The position numbers were made by a program, and so were the translations under genes. A DNA stretch of 64,000 nucleotides from Leptotrichia sp. HSP-536. Its GTDB lineage: Bacteria; Fusobacteriota; Fusobacteriia; Fusobacteriales; Leptotrichiaceae. The DNA lies in NCBI RefSeq assembly GCF_041199985.1, contig NZ_CP165647.1:1612001-1676000 (forward strand), in the 5' to 3' direction. How positions within the stretch are numbered: position 1 is the first letter of the stretch; every line of letters begins with the position of its first letter. The notes beneath the pieces are model-generated. The model made no database searches and had not been told where the DNA came from. It saw only the letters and a program-made list of their open reading frames with translations. Of the stretch, positions 35,459-43,822 are shown piece by piece.

Positions 35459-37024
35459 TTAAAACTTTAAATCTTCTATATTTCTAATACTTCTTCTTTT
35501 ATAATATTTTTCTTCTTCTTGTTTAATCAAATCTTTATAAATTCGATTTTTATCTTTTACATCTCCATCAGGCAATATTTCAAATGTATCATAATCCACA
35601 TTTTCTAAAATTTTATCTTTAAAATAGATATTCTTATCATCTTTTATAAACCATTTATCCAAAACCTTTACTTTATCCTTAGCAATTCCGTTTATTTTAT
35701 AAATATAATGATAGTTAGCAAAACTATTTAGTGACCTATCTTCTATATAATACACATTGTATTTATCTTTTCCATATAATGAAACATATGATATTCCATT
35801 TGTCAAAAACTCAAATGTTTCAGAATCCTCAATTTTTCCTGATAATGAAGATTCTATTTCTTTGTTTCCATTATAAATATGATTTCTATCTTTTGCATAT
35901 GACATATTATCATCTAAAATCTTAAAACTATTAACATCAGCATTTTTTATCCTATCATTAGACCAATAAATATTATTTTTATACTTTACATATGCTCCAC
36001 CTAATTTTTCATAACTTTTTGAATCCATTGACTCAAAATCTATATAAAATCTATTAGAAACATATCTATAAATTCCATTTTTATCTTTATATTTTTCATC
36101 TTTTAATATTTCAAACGTTTTGGCATCTATATTTTCCATAATCTCAGCATATTCATTATATAAATGATTTTTATCTTTAAAAAAATTTATTTTCTCTGAA
36201 TCCTGTGACACGATTTTAAATGTTTTAATATCTAACCCTTTTACAATTTCATTGTTATAATATAAATAATTTTTATCCTTAGAATACCTTTCATTCAAGA
36301 CTTCAAAAGTTTTTCTATCTACATCTAATTTTTTACCCTCATAATAAATATTGTTTTTATCCCTATAATATTGCACTTTTTCATCAATATAATTTCTTTT
36401 TTTAACATCAAAAAAATTTTCAAATGTTTTTATATCAACATCTTTTATTATATTTTCCTTGTAATAAATATTATTTTTGTCTTTTGCATAATTTTTATTT
36501 AAAATCTGAAAACTTTGATTATCAACATTTTCAATTTTTTTGTCTTTGTAATAAATTTCATTATTATTTTTCCAATAATAAAATCCTAATTTTTTAAAAT
36601 TTTTAACTTTTATATTTTCTATTTTTTTAGTTCCCCAAAAAATACCTTTATCATCTTTCAAAAAATAATCTCTTATCCATTCAATAGTTTTAGGATTTGC
36701 TCTTTCTAAAACTTTATTTTCATAATAAACATAATTTTTGTCTTTTGCGTATTCATCATATGAATTTAACATTTCTTTTGACAAAATATCAAAACTTTTT
36801 CCATCAGATCCTTCAATTTTTTCTCCACGCCAATATCCAAAATTTTTATCTTTCGCATAATAATTCCCTAATTCAACAAAAGTATTGTAATCTGCCTCTT
36901 TTATTTCACTATCACTGCTAAAATAAACCTTATTTTTTTCTTTTCTATAAGTATTATTAGGAAAAGCAAATCCCACATTTAATAAAATTAAAAATAGTGT
37001 AATCTTAGCAATTTTTTTAACCAT
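35459..37024 (-). CDS. Exported DKNYY-repeat protein
   Basis: 521 aa. Signal peptide (MVKKIAKITLFLILLNVGFA) followed by about fourteen repeats of 25-40 residues of the type (K)DKNxIYYxxxxIxxxDxxTFxIL, the DKNYY family. These repeats occur in exported proteins of Fusobacteria and other bacteria; their function is not known to me. ATG at 37024 follows AGGAGG at seven bases; an upstream TTG frame extension overlaps that RBS. It lies directly downstream of the Fic gene. A shorter paralogue is at 38867-39616. Confidence 0.85.
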   Translation of the reverse strand: MVKKIAKITLFLILLNVGFAFPNNTYRKEKNKVYFSSDSEIKEADYNTFVELGNYYAKDKNFGYWRGEKIEGSDGKSFDILSKEMLNSYDEYAKDKNYVYYENKVLERANPKTIEWIRDYFLKDDKGIFWGTKKIENIKVKNFKKLGFYYWKNNNEIYYKDKKIENVDNQSFQILNKNYAKDKNNIYYKENIIKDVDIKTFENFFDVKKRNYIDEKVQYYRDKNNIYYEGKKLDVDRKTFEVLNERYSKDKNYLYYNNEIVKGLDIKTFKIVSQDSEKINFFKDKNHLYNEYAEIMENIDAKTFEILKDEKYKDKNGIYRYVSNRFYIDFESMDSKSYEKLGGAYVKYKNNIYWSNDRIKNADVNSFKILDDNMSYAKDRNHIYNGNKEIESSLSGKIEDSETFEFLTNGISYVSLYGKDKYNVYYIEDRSLNSFANYHYIYKINGIAKDKVKVLDKWFIKDDKNIYFKDKILENVDYDTFEILPDGDVKDKNRIYKDLIKQEEEKYYKRRSIRNIEDLKF

Positions 37025-37048
37025 AACTGCCCTCCTATCTGCCAAACA

Positions 37049-38059
37049 TTAATTTTTATTTATTTTTCTATACTTTCTCCCTTTCTTCTCTCCAACCGCT
37101 TCCAAAATCCCACTCTTCACAAGTTTATTCAAAAATCTTCTCGCTGTTGAATCTGAAATATTTAAAATTTTTTGAGCCTCACTATTCTCAATATAATTAT
37201 TTTTCTCAAAATATTCTTCCAATATTTTCAACCTTTGTAACTCTTTATCAGTCATTTTATCAGTCAAAATATCAGTCATTTTTGAGTCATTTTTTTGCAA
37301 TTCTTCCAGAGTTTTTTTTATGATTTCGAGAATAAATGTAATAAATGGCGTGGATTCCCCGATATTATTCGATAAATTTATAGCTTCATAATATTTCTGC
37401 TGTTTTTTCTGAATCAAAGTTTCAATTGGAAGCCAAGCAAAAAACTCTTTCCATTTTGATAGGATTAATGTATGCCAAAGCCGTCCTAACCTTCCATTTC
37501 CATCTTGAAACGGATGTATAAATTCAAATTCATAATGAAACACACAAGCCTTTATTAGTGGATGAACTTTACTTTTTTTCAACCAAGAAAAAAGCTGTTC
37601 GATTAATTCAGGAATATATTGAGATGGCGTCCCTGCGTGAATCAATTGATTCCCTTGATAAACTCCTGCTCCTTTTGTACAAAATCTGCCACTTTCATTT
37701 ATTAAATCAGCAGTCAGAACTTTATGTGCTTTCAATAAATCTTTAATCGAATATGGATTTAATAAATTTAATTTTTCATAAATTTCATAAGCATTCTTAA
37801 CTTCTTTTATGTCCTTTGGCGGTGCTAAAATTCTTTTCCCATTAATCACATCTGTCACTTGCTCAAATGTTAGTGTATTTTGCTCTATCGCAAGTGATGA
37901 ATAAATTGTTTTTATTCTATTTTCCCTTCTCAAAACTGGATTTGAAGATAATTTTTCTGAAACTATAATCATTCCTGTTAATTCGTTAATTTGAGCCACA
38001 AGTTCAATTATCTCATTTGTAATTTTGAATGGCGGATTGTAATTGCTTTCTTTTTCCAT
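37049..38059 (-). CDS. Fic-domain protein (predicted AMP transferase)
   Basis: 336 aa. An N-terminal Fic_N-type region contains SSLAIEQNTL, similar to the inhibitory S/TxxxE helix of self-inhibited Fic enzymes. The intact Fic core is HPFQDGNGRLGRLW near residue 177 (catalytic His and phosphate-binding loop). A C-terminal winged helix-turn-helix (AQKILNISDSTARRFLNKLVKSGIL) suggests DNA binding or autoregulation. Family members modify proteins with AMP; the target is unknown. The remnant of a second copy of its C-terminus lies at 39679-39777. Confidence 0.92.
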   Translation of the reverse strand: MEKESNYNPPFKITNEIIELVAQINELTGMIIVSEKLSSNPVLRRENRIKTIYSSLAIEQNTLTFEQVTDVINGKRILAPPKDIKEVKNAYEIYEKLNLLNPYSIKDLLKAHKVLTADLINESGRFCTKGAGVYQGNQLIHAGTPSQYIPELIEQLFSWLKKSKVHPLIKACVFHYEFEFIHPFQDGNGRLGRLWHTLILSKWKEFFAWLPIETLIQKKQQKYYEAINLSNNIGESTPFITFILEIIKKTLEELQKNDSKMTDILTDKMTDKELQRLKILEEYFEKNNYIENSEAQKILNISDSTARRFLNKLVKSGILEAVGEKKGRKYRKINKN

Positions 38060-38089
38060 ATTTTTCCTTCATCTTTTATATTTTTATTC

Positions 38090-38812
38090 TCAATCAATCT
38101 CCAAAATCGCCATATACGGCAAATGATCCGACAGTTTTGTCCATTCCTGCGAATCATCATTTATGAAAAAACTCTCCTTAGTTCTGTAATCTCCACCTTT
38201 TTTAGCCATTACATAGTCAATTCTCTGCGTTTCAAGATTTCTGTTTTCCATATTTGATTCATTTTCCAAGTCCTTGCCTTCAAAATAAGTGTCATTCCAG
38301 TTTTCAATAATTTTCTGATAATACTCTGTTGTTGGCAAAAGATTAAAATCTCCGCACAAAATTTTCACATCTCCCTTAAAATAATCTACAACTGTCATCA
38401 AATCGTCAATTTGGGTACTTTTTACTGTAGGTTCATAATCTAAATGAGTATTTATAACCAAGATATGTTTTTTATACTTTGAACTAATTTGTGCTGCCAA
38501 AACCTGTCTTTTTTCATTTCCAGCAGACGGCAGCTCGTGAACATATATATTTTTTACATCATATTTTGAAACAAACGCAATTCCAAACTCCCCTTTGTCA
38601 AAATCCATTGCCTTTTGAAAATAATAATAATTATACCCAAGTTCAAGTGCAAAATCCTGCGTTACGTCACGAAAATTACTTCTTTTCGTATTTTTATCAA
38701 CTTCCTGCAATGCAACAAAATCAGGCTTATATTTTTTTATGCTTTTTGCCAATTTCTTCCCATCCGCAAGCCTTGCCCCAAAAATATTGTATGTCATAAG
38801 TCTAAATTCCAT
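38090..38812 (-). CDS. Endonuclease/exonuclease/phosphatase family protein
   Basis: 240 aa, single-domain DNase I-like fold. Visible motifs: MTYNIFGARLADGKKL at the N-terminus, FVALQEVDKNTKRS (metal-binding Glu), INTHLDYEP, ILCGDFNLLPTT, and the closing SDHLPYMAILEI with the catalytic Asp-His. No signal peptide, so cytosolic. The group includes nucleases, sphingomyelinase-like and inositol-phosphate phosphatases; substrate is not decided. It sits between the two DKNYY/Fic units on the same strand. Confidence 0.9.
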   Translation of the reverse strand: MEFRLMTYNIFGARLADGKKLAKSIKKYKPDFVALQEVDKNTKRSNFRDVTQDFALELGYNYYYFQKAMDFDKGEFGIAFVSKYDVKNIYVHELPSAGNEKRQVLAAQISSKYKKHILVINTHLDYEPTVKSTQIDDLMTVVDYFKGDVKILCGDFNLLPTTEYYQKIIENWNDTYFEGKDLENESNMENRNLETQRIDYVMAKKGGDYRTKESFFINDDSQEWTKLSDHLPYMAILEID

Positions 38813-38866
38813 TTTTATTTCCTATCCTTTTTATTTTATTTGTATAAGTAATTAATTTTTTCTTGA

Positions 38867-39616
38867 TTAAAACCATTTCAATTCATCTTTAGTCAAATAT
38901 TCATAACTTCGATTTTTATCTTTTCCATCTCCATTTGGAAGCACTTCAAATGTATTATAATCTACACCTTCTAAAATTTTTCCCTCAAAATAAATATTTT
39001 TATCATCTTTTATAAACCATTTATTCAGAACTTCTACTTTATCTCTATTAATTCCTTTTACTTCATAAATAAAATAGTATGAATCAAAACAGTTTGACAT
39101 TGTATTGTTTATATAATATACATTGTATTTATCTTTTCCATATAATGTAGCATATATTATTCCGTTTGGCAAAAATTCAAATGTTTCAGGATTTTTAATT
39201 TTTCCCAATAATGGAGAAGGATCTATTGCTTCATTTCCGCTATAAACATGATTTTTATCCTTTGCATAATCTTCATTTAAAACTTTAAAACTCATAATAT
39301 CAGCATTTTCTATTTTTTTATCCCGATAATAAATTTTATTCTCATTTTTCCAATAATTCTGCCCTAATTTCTCAAAATTTTTAATTTTTATATCTTTTAT
39401 TTTTTCACCCATGTAATAAATATTCTTATCGTCTTTTAAAAGAGAAAATCCTATCAACTCAGCAGTTTTCGGATTTGCTCCTTCCAAAATTTCATTTCCA
39501 TAATAAACCTTTCCTTTATCTATCGAATAATAATCTCCTAAAATTTGAGCAGCATCTCCAAATCCCACATTTTCCAAAACTAGAAATAACAATATTTTCA
39601 AGATATTTTTCTTCAC
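38867..39616 (-). CDS. Exported DKNYY-repeat protein, shorter paralogue
   Basis: 249 aa, starting with GTG six bases after AAGGAG. A signal-like N-terminus (ILKILLFLVLENVGFG) closely resembles that of the 521-aa paralogue, as does the C-terminal repeat block (NKWFIKDDKNIYFEGKIL against DKWFIKDDKNIYFKDKIL). About eight fewer central repeats are present. The pattern suggests duplication followed by internal loss of repeats, or expansion in the other copy. Function unknown. Confidence 0.82.
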   Translation of the reverse strand: MKKNILKILLFLVLENVGFGDAAQILGDYYSIDKGKVYYGNEILEGANPKTAELIGFSLLKDDKNIYYMGEKIKDIKIKNFEKLGQNYWKNENKIYYRDKKIENADIMSFKVLNEDYAKDKNHVYSGNEAIDPSPLLGKIKNPETFEFLPNGIIYATLYGKDKYNVYYINNTMSNCFDSYYFIYEVKGINRDKVEVLNKWFIKDDKNIYFEGKILEGVDYNTFEVLPNGDGKDKNRSYEYLTKDELKWF

Positions 39617-39678
39617 ATATTCTCCTTTCGATTCAAACCCAAAATTTTATAAATTTCTTTTCAAACAAAAATTACAAC

Positions 39679-39777
39679 GAAAAATTATCTGACTTTTCTA
39701 TATTTTCTCCTTTTCTTTTCTCCAAACCGCCCCCTGTTTTTGCTAATTTACTCAAAAATCTTCTACTTGCTCATTTT
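39679..39777 (-). pseudogene. Remnant of a second Fic-protein C-terminus
   Basis: The minus strand reads ASRRFLSKLAKT in one frame and, after a one-base shift, EKKRRKYRK in another, matching TARRFLNKLVKS and EKKGRKYRK at the C-terminus of the intact Fic protein (37049-38059). There is no start codon and the frames are broken. It lies directly upstream of the shorter DKNYY gene, mirroring the intact Fic-DKNYY arrangement. Confidence 0.65.
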
Positions 39778-39781
39778 TTTA

Positions 39782-40621
39782 TTAATGAACAACTTTTTTT
39801 AGTTGACTCTTATGTACAAATCCCCTAAATTCAGTAATCTTATAATTTTCATCAGGATTTTTCGAATGCTCATCCATATAAACGTAATACCAGTCACCAT
39901 CTGCCATAATATACTTCACAGTTTCCTTATTTTCCAATTTTGTAACAATTTTTGAATTTGTACTTGGTTTTTCACGCATATTCGCATATCCATCCTTTGA
40001 ATTTACTTCATACCACTTTATATCACTTTCATCTAAAATTGCATCATCATCAAAATCATGGAATTCATCTAATTTTTTCACTTCAAGTTCTGTAATTTTT
40101 GATTTTGCACCGTCAATTTTCTTTAGGTCAGTAACTTGAGCATAAACTGTTGTAAAATCACATTCTGTATAAGGTGTTACTTTTTTTATTATAACTTTTA
40201 CTGGAGACTGCATTTCCCCTTTTTTAATTTTTTCCATTTTTTCAAATTCTTCTGGAAAAGTTTTTTTTAATATTTTAATTTTAGCCTTTTCTTCTTCTTC
40301 AAATTCCTTATCAGAATCCTTATTCTCATCAAAATTATAAAATTCAAAATCCCTAAGTCGCAAGATTATCGCTTTTCCATTCACAATATCCTTATTATTA
40401 GGATAGAATAGCATTTGTCCATATCCTGGTGATGAACAAGGCACATTCGGATCACTTCTGTCCCAACTAATTTTAAAGGTTCCCTTTAAATTCAAAATTA
40501 CTCCGTCATCAGTCAAAATCATCTCATCAGATTTTTTACTTTGTCCAAAAGAAAATACAGAAATTAACAGAAAAAAACAACAAAAAAACAAATTTCTAAA
40601 TTTAAAATTTTTAGGTTTCAT
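39782..40621 (-). CDS. Exported protein with C-terminal SH3-like domain
   Basis: 279 aa. Signal peptide (FRNLFFCCFFLLISVFSFGQS), a central part rich in D, E and K with PCSSPGYGQMLFY near residue 60, and a C-terminal bacterial SH3-type domain (about residues 205-279) starting YANMREKPSTNSKIVTKL and containing GDWYYVY. Bacterial SH3 domains commonly bind cell-wall peptides, so a periplasmic wall-associated role is inferred. The N-terminal part is not recognised. RBS GAGGTGA. Confidence 0.78.
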   Translation of the reverse strand: MKPKNFKFRNLFFCCFFLLISVFSFGQSKKSDEMILTDDGVILNLKGTFKISWDRSDPNVPCSSPGYGQMLFYPNNKDIVNGKAIILRLRDFEFYNFDENKDSDKEFEEEEKAKIKILKKTFPEEFEKMEKIKKGEMQSPVKVIIKKVTPYTECDFTTVYAQVTDLKKIDGAKSKITELEVKKLDEFHDFDDDAILDESDIKWYEVNSKDGYANMREKPSTNSKIVTKLENKETVKYIMADGDWYYVYMDEHSKNPDENYKITEFRGFVHKSQLKKVVH

Positions 40622-40655
40622 AAAATGCTCACCTCTCCTTTTTTATTTAATAAAA

Positions 40656-41321
40656 TTAATATCCAGTTTTTTCACTTTCTAATCCAGTTACAATCGCAAT
40701 TCCTGAACTTGTCCCCAGTCTTGTTGCTCCTAATTCAATATATTTTTTTGCAGTTTCAAGGTCTTTCACTCCACCACTTGCCTTGACTTCTGCTTTATTT
40801 CCAACAGTTTTTTTCATAAGCTCTACATCTTCAAATGTAGCTCCTCCTGTTCCAAATCCTGTCGAAGTTTTTACAAAATCTGCCTTTGCATTAACTGACA
40901 ATTCACACGCCTTCACTTTTTCCTCATCAGTCAAATAGCAAGTTTCAATTATCACCTTTAAAACATTGCTTTCAATTGCCTCTTTTATTTTCCTAATTTC
41001 ATTTTCCACTAAATCATAATCCTTGTCCTTCAATGCTCCAACATTAATAACCATATCAATTTCCGAAGCACCGTCTTCAATCGCCTTTTTCGCTTCAAAT
41101 ACTTTCACATCAGTCGCCATCGCTCCCAAAGGAAACCCAACTACTGCCGCAACTTTCACATCGCTGTCCTTAACTTGACTATACGCATATTCAACATTTG
41201 CCCCATTTACACAAACTGAATAAAATCCATATTCTTTTGCTTTGTCGCATAGTTTCTTTACATCTTCCCTTGTAGCCATTGCTTTCAAAATTGTGTGGTC
41301 AATAAATTTGTTTATTTCCAT
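40656..41321 (-). CDS. deoC: Deoxyribose-phosphate aldolase
   Basis: Splits 2-deoxyribose 5-phosphate to glyceraldehyde 3-phosphate and acetaldehyde, completing the path fed by DeoB. 221 aa. The Schiff-base lysine is in FVKTSTGFG; the second active-site lysine is in VKASGGVKD; the N-terminus IDHTILKAMATREDV is typical. ATG at 41321 is chosen because AGGAAA is correctly spaced; an ATG at 41330 overlaps it. Confidence 0.96.
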   Translation of the reverse strand: MEINKFIDHTILKAMATREDVKKLCDKAKEYGFYSVCVNGANVEYAYSQVKDSDVKVAAVVGFPLGAMATDVKVFEAKKAIEDGASEIDMVINVGALKDKDYDLVENEIRKIKEAIESNVLKVIIETCYLTDEEKVKACELSVNAKADFVKTSTGFGTGGATFEDVELMKKTVGNKAEVKASGGVKDLETAKKYIELGATRLGTSSGIAIVTGLESEKTGY

Positions 41322-41512
41322 TGTTATCATTTCCTTTCTTTAGATTTGTTGTTTTTATCTACTATTTTTCTACTATAAGTATACCGACTTTTTTTCCTTT
41401 TAGCAACTTTATTTTAAACAAAAAAATACCTCTAAACCTTTCACAAAAGATAGCAAGAAGTCTCCGGCTTCTACAAGCGGGAGATGAATTGCTTTTTTTT
41501 TGTAAAAAAAAA

Positions 41513-41541
41513 TTGAAAAAAGGATATATTTATGATATAAT
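41513..41541 (+). promoter_or_regulatory. Promoter of the IS200/IS605 genes
   Basis: TTGAAA (41513-41518), 17-bp spacer, TATAAT (41536-41541), 36 bases before the tnpA ATG. Confidence 0.65.
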
Positions 41542-41577
41542 TTATTCAATGAAATAATATAGAAGTAGGTAATAATA

Positions 41578-41974
41578 ATGTCATATAATAGTAATTATCA
41601 TTCAGTATTTGATATAAATTATCATATGATTTTTTGTATAAAATATCGAAGAGAAGTCATTAATGATGAAATTTCTAATAGATTGAAAGAGATTTTTGAA
41701 AAAATATGTCCGAAGTATAACATTGTTCTTAAAGAGTGGGAACATGATGCTGATCATATTCATATGTTGATTAATGCTATGCCTAATACTGAACTTTCTA
41801 AGTTTGTAAATACTTACAAAAGTGCTTCCAGCAGGTTGATAAAAAAAGAATTTCCTGAAATAAGGAGAAGATTGTGGAAAGAATATTTTTGGAGTAGAAG
41901 TTACTTAGTTGTAAGTGTTGGAGTAACCGTCAGAGATAATTAAAAAATATATTCAAAATCAAAAGGAGGTGTAA
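41578..41974 (+). pseudogene. tnpA: tnpA, IS200-like Y1 transposase, C-terminus frameshifted
   Basis: The first 118 codons read a normal HUH/Y1 transposase, with the metal-binding HUH motif in ADHIHMLINAMP and FWSRSY near the end. An extra base around 41932 sends the frame to a stop at 41941-41943. In the +1 frame the expected ending EIIKKYIQNQKEV continues to TAA at 41972-41974, and its tyrosine is the catalytic residue of the family. The protein as encoded (121 aa) should therefore be unable to cut DNA. Confidence 0.8.
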
Positions 41975-41978
41975 TTTT

Positions 41979-43076
41979 ATGAAATATAATTTAGCATTCA
42001 AATACAGAATTTATCCAAATAAGGAGCAAGAATTATTGATAAACAAGACTTTTGGATATGTTCGTTTTGTTTACAATACGATTTTGTATGCTGCAAATAA
42101 ATTTTATGAAGAAACTGGAAAAAATAAAATAATTACACCTGCTAGTTTGAAAAGTGAAAACCAATTTTTGAAAGAAGTGGACAGTCTGGCACTTTCAAAT
42201 GCTCAATTGAATGTAAAACGATCGTTTACGAATTTTTTTCAGAAGAGAGCGAAGTTTCCGAGGTTCAAATCTAAAAAGACTAGTGTTAAAAGTTATACGA
42301 CAAATTGTGTGAACAATTCAATACGAATTGAGGAAAACAAATATTTGGTTTTGCCAAAATTGAAAAAAATTAAATTAAAATATCATAGAGAAATACCGAA
42401 GGATTACAGGATAAAGTCAGTAACATTGACAAACAGTAATGGAAATTACTATGTTTCTGTCTTGACGGAATTTGAAAAAGAAATTCAAAAAATGCCAAGT
42501 AATGATAAGGTAATTGGACTTGATTTTTCAATGTCTGAATTATTTGTCAGTTCTGAAAACCAAAGGGCTGATTATCCAAGATATTTTAGGATGTTAGAAG
42601 AAAAATTAAAGAAATTACAGAAATCATTGTCAAGGAAAGTAAAATTTTCTAAAAATTGGTATAGACAAAAAACGAAAATATCAAAATTACATGAGTATAT
42701 TAAAAATTGTCGAAGAGATTTTTTGCATAAATTATCGAAAAAATTGTCCAAAGAACATAATGCTGTGATTGTCGAGAATTTGAATATGAAAGGGATGAGC
42801 CAGGCATTAAATTTTGGGAAAAGTGTAGGAGATAATGGATGGGGAATGTTTTTGAGGATGCTTGAGTATAAGTTGATGTTTTTAGGAAAGCAATTTTTAA
42901 AAATAGATAAGTGGTTTCCGTCGTCGAAAACTTGCAGTAAATGTGGAAATGTTAAAGAGGAACTGAAATTATCAGAAAGAAGCTATAAATGTGAGTGCTG
43001 TGGAATTGAGATTGATAGAGATTACAATGCGGCACTGAATATAAAAAACATTGGAAAAGAGATGTTGAAATATTAG
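41979..43076 (+). CDS. tnpB: TnpB, RNA-guided nuclease of IS200/IS605
   Basis: 365 aa, apparently complete. N-terminal HTH (FKYRIYPNKEQELLINKTFGYVRFVYN), RuvC-like core with catalytic D in GLDFSMSELFV, E in VIVENLNMKGM, and D in IDRDYNAALNI. A zinc ribbon CSKCGN...CECCG lies between the last two. TnpB proteins cleave DNA guided by an omega RNA transcribed from the element's right end. Strong RBS AAAGGAGG. Four bases after the restored tnpA stop. Confidence 0.92.
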   Translation: MKYNLAFKYRIYPNKEQELLINKTFGYVRFVYNTILYAANKFYEETGKNKIITPASLKSENQFLKEVDSLALSNAQLNVKRSFTNFFQKRAKFPRFKSKKTSVKSYTTNCVNNSIRIEENKYLVLPKLKKIKLKYHREIPKDYRIKSVTLTNSNGNYYVSVLTEFEKEIQKMPSNDKVIGLDFSMSELFVSSENQRADYPRYFRMLEEKLKKLQKSLSRKVKFSKNWYRQKTKISKLHEYIKNCRRDFLHKLSKKLSKEHNAVIVENLNMKGMSQALNFGKSVGDNGWGMFLRMLEYKLMFLGKQFLKIDKWFPSSKTCSKCGNVKEELKLSERSYKCECCGIEIDRDYNAALNIKNIGKEMLKY

Positions 43077-43190
43077 GAAATAAAAAGACAGGGTAGGAAC
43101 TGCCCGAAGAGCTTGGTAAATATATTTGGCTAACAAAAGAAGATACTTCCCAAGAAGCTTCCGCTTCTAAAAGCGGGAGTAGTTCACTCA
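43030..43190 (+). ncRNA. Predicted omega RNA/right-end region of IS200/IS605
   Basis: The 3' end of tnpB plus the 110 following bases, including the perfect AGAAGC-TTCC-GCTTCT hairpin (43153-43168) and AAGCGGGAGTAGTTCAC, are where omega RNAs of TnpB are encoded. The guide would be the flanking sequence from about 43188. Assigned by position only; its exact limits are not visible. Confidence 0.45.
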
Positions 43191-43197
43191 GAACAAA

Positions 43198-43608
43198 TTA
43201 CATTTTATTTTTAAATACTCCTGCATTATTTAAAACTTTTTCTTTTACTTTATTTGTAGCGTCTATTTTTTGATATAGTGTAGGAGTCCAATCTACTTTT
43301 ATTAAACTTTCATCAAATTTATCAATCTTCTGTCCATTAAATATATTATTAACGGTTGTAAGTTCTTTTCCACCAAAGACTTTTACAAAATCTTTATAAT
43401 CTCTGCCTTCTATATCTGCAACAAACTCTTTCTTATTTGTAACTTTAAATATATTTTTTTGCACAGCTCCAGCTCCACCAGTAGTTCCTTTGCCTTCTGA
43501 AGCAAATCCATCATTCTTAGCTAATATTTCTTGTATAAAACCAGTTTTTTCAGCCGAACTCAATACTAAAGAAATCATTAAGCTAATTACTAAAATTATT
43601 TTTTTCAT
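43198..43608 (-). CDS. Short exported protein, pectate-lyase-like N-terminus
   Basis: 136 aa. Signal peptide MKKIILVISLMISLVLSSA. The segment NDGFASEGKGTTGGAGAVQ then VTNKKEF resembles the beginning of pectate-lyase-like beta-helix proteins (GxGxxTxGGxxG, then a V-T-N strand), but only about 110 residues follow and there is no beta-helix. It may be a fragment: its stop codon lies only ten bases from the right end of the IS200/IS605 element. ATG at 43608 has AAGGA upstream; an upstream ATG lacks an RBS. Confidence 0.5.
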   Translation of the reverse strand: MKKIILVISLMISLVLSSAEKTGFIQEILAKNDGFASEGKGTTGGAGAVQKNIFKVTNKKEFVADIEGRDYKDFVKVFGGKELTTVNNIFNGQKIDKFDESLIKVDWTPTLYQKIDATNKVKEKVLNNAGVFKNKM

Positions 43609-43717
43609 TTTTTGTTTCCTTATATTTTTTAAATTTCTAGTCATTTGTAAAAATCTAAAAATCCCATTAAACACAGTATTTTTTAATGTTCAATTTTTTT
43701 GTTTTTTTCTACCTTTT

Positions 43718-43785
43718 GACAAGGGGTCTTGATCCCTTATGACCATAAATACTGTCCTTCGCTTATTTACTTTTAAGCGAATTGC
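43718..43785. repeat. Inverted-repeat spacer related to MITE core
   Basis: GACAAGGGGTCTTGATCCCT (43718-43737) resembles the central hairpin of the MITEs and the segment at 4334-4353. A second perfect stem TTCGCTTA/TAAGCGAA follows at about 43758-43782. It lies downstream of corA; no T run is present, so it is not a clear terminator. Confidence 0.35.
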
Positions 43786-43822
43786 AAGTGTAGATGTCTC
43801 TTTTTATTAACTAAATCTAATT

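Larger units (their letters stand above)
41440..43190 (+). mobile_element. IS200/IS605-type element (tnpA frameshifted, tnpB intact)
   Basis: About 1.75 kb with approximate edges. Subterminal imperfect hairpins lie at 41453-41492 and 43146-43187; both contain an AGAAG..CTTCT stem and a following (A)AGCGGGAG block, as expected for single-strand transposition ends rather than inverted repeats. There is no target duplication. The left hairpin is followed by nine T residues and may also shield the genes from outside transcription. Confidence 0.85.
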
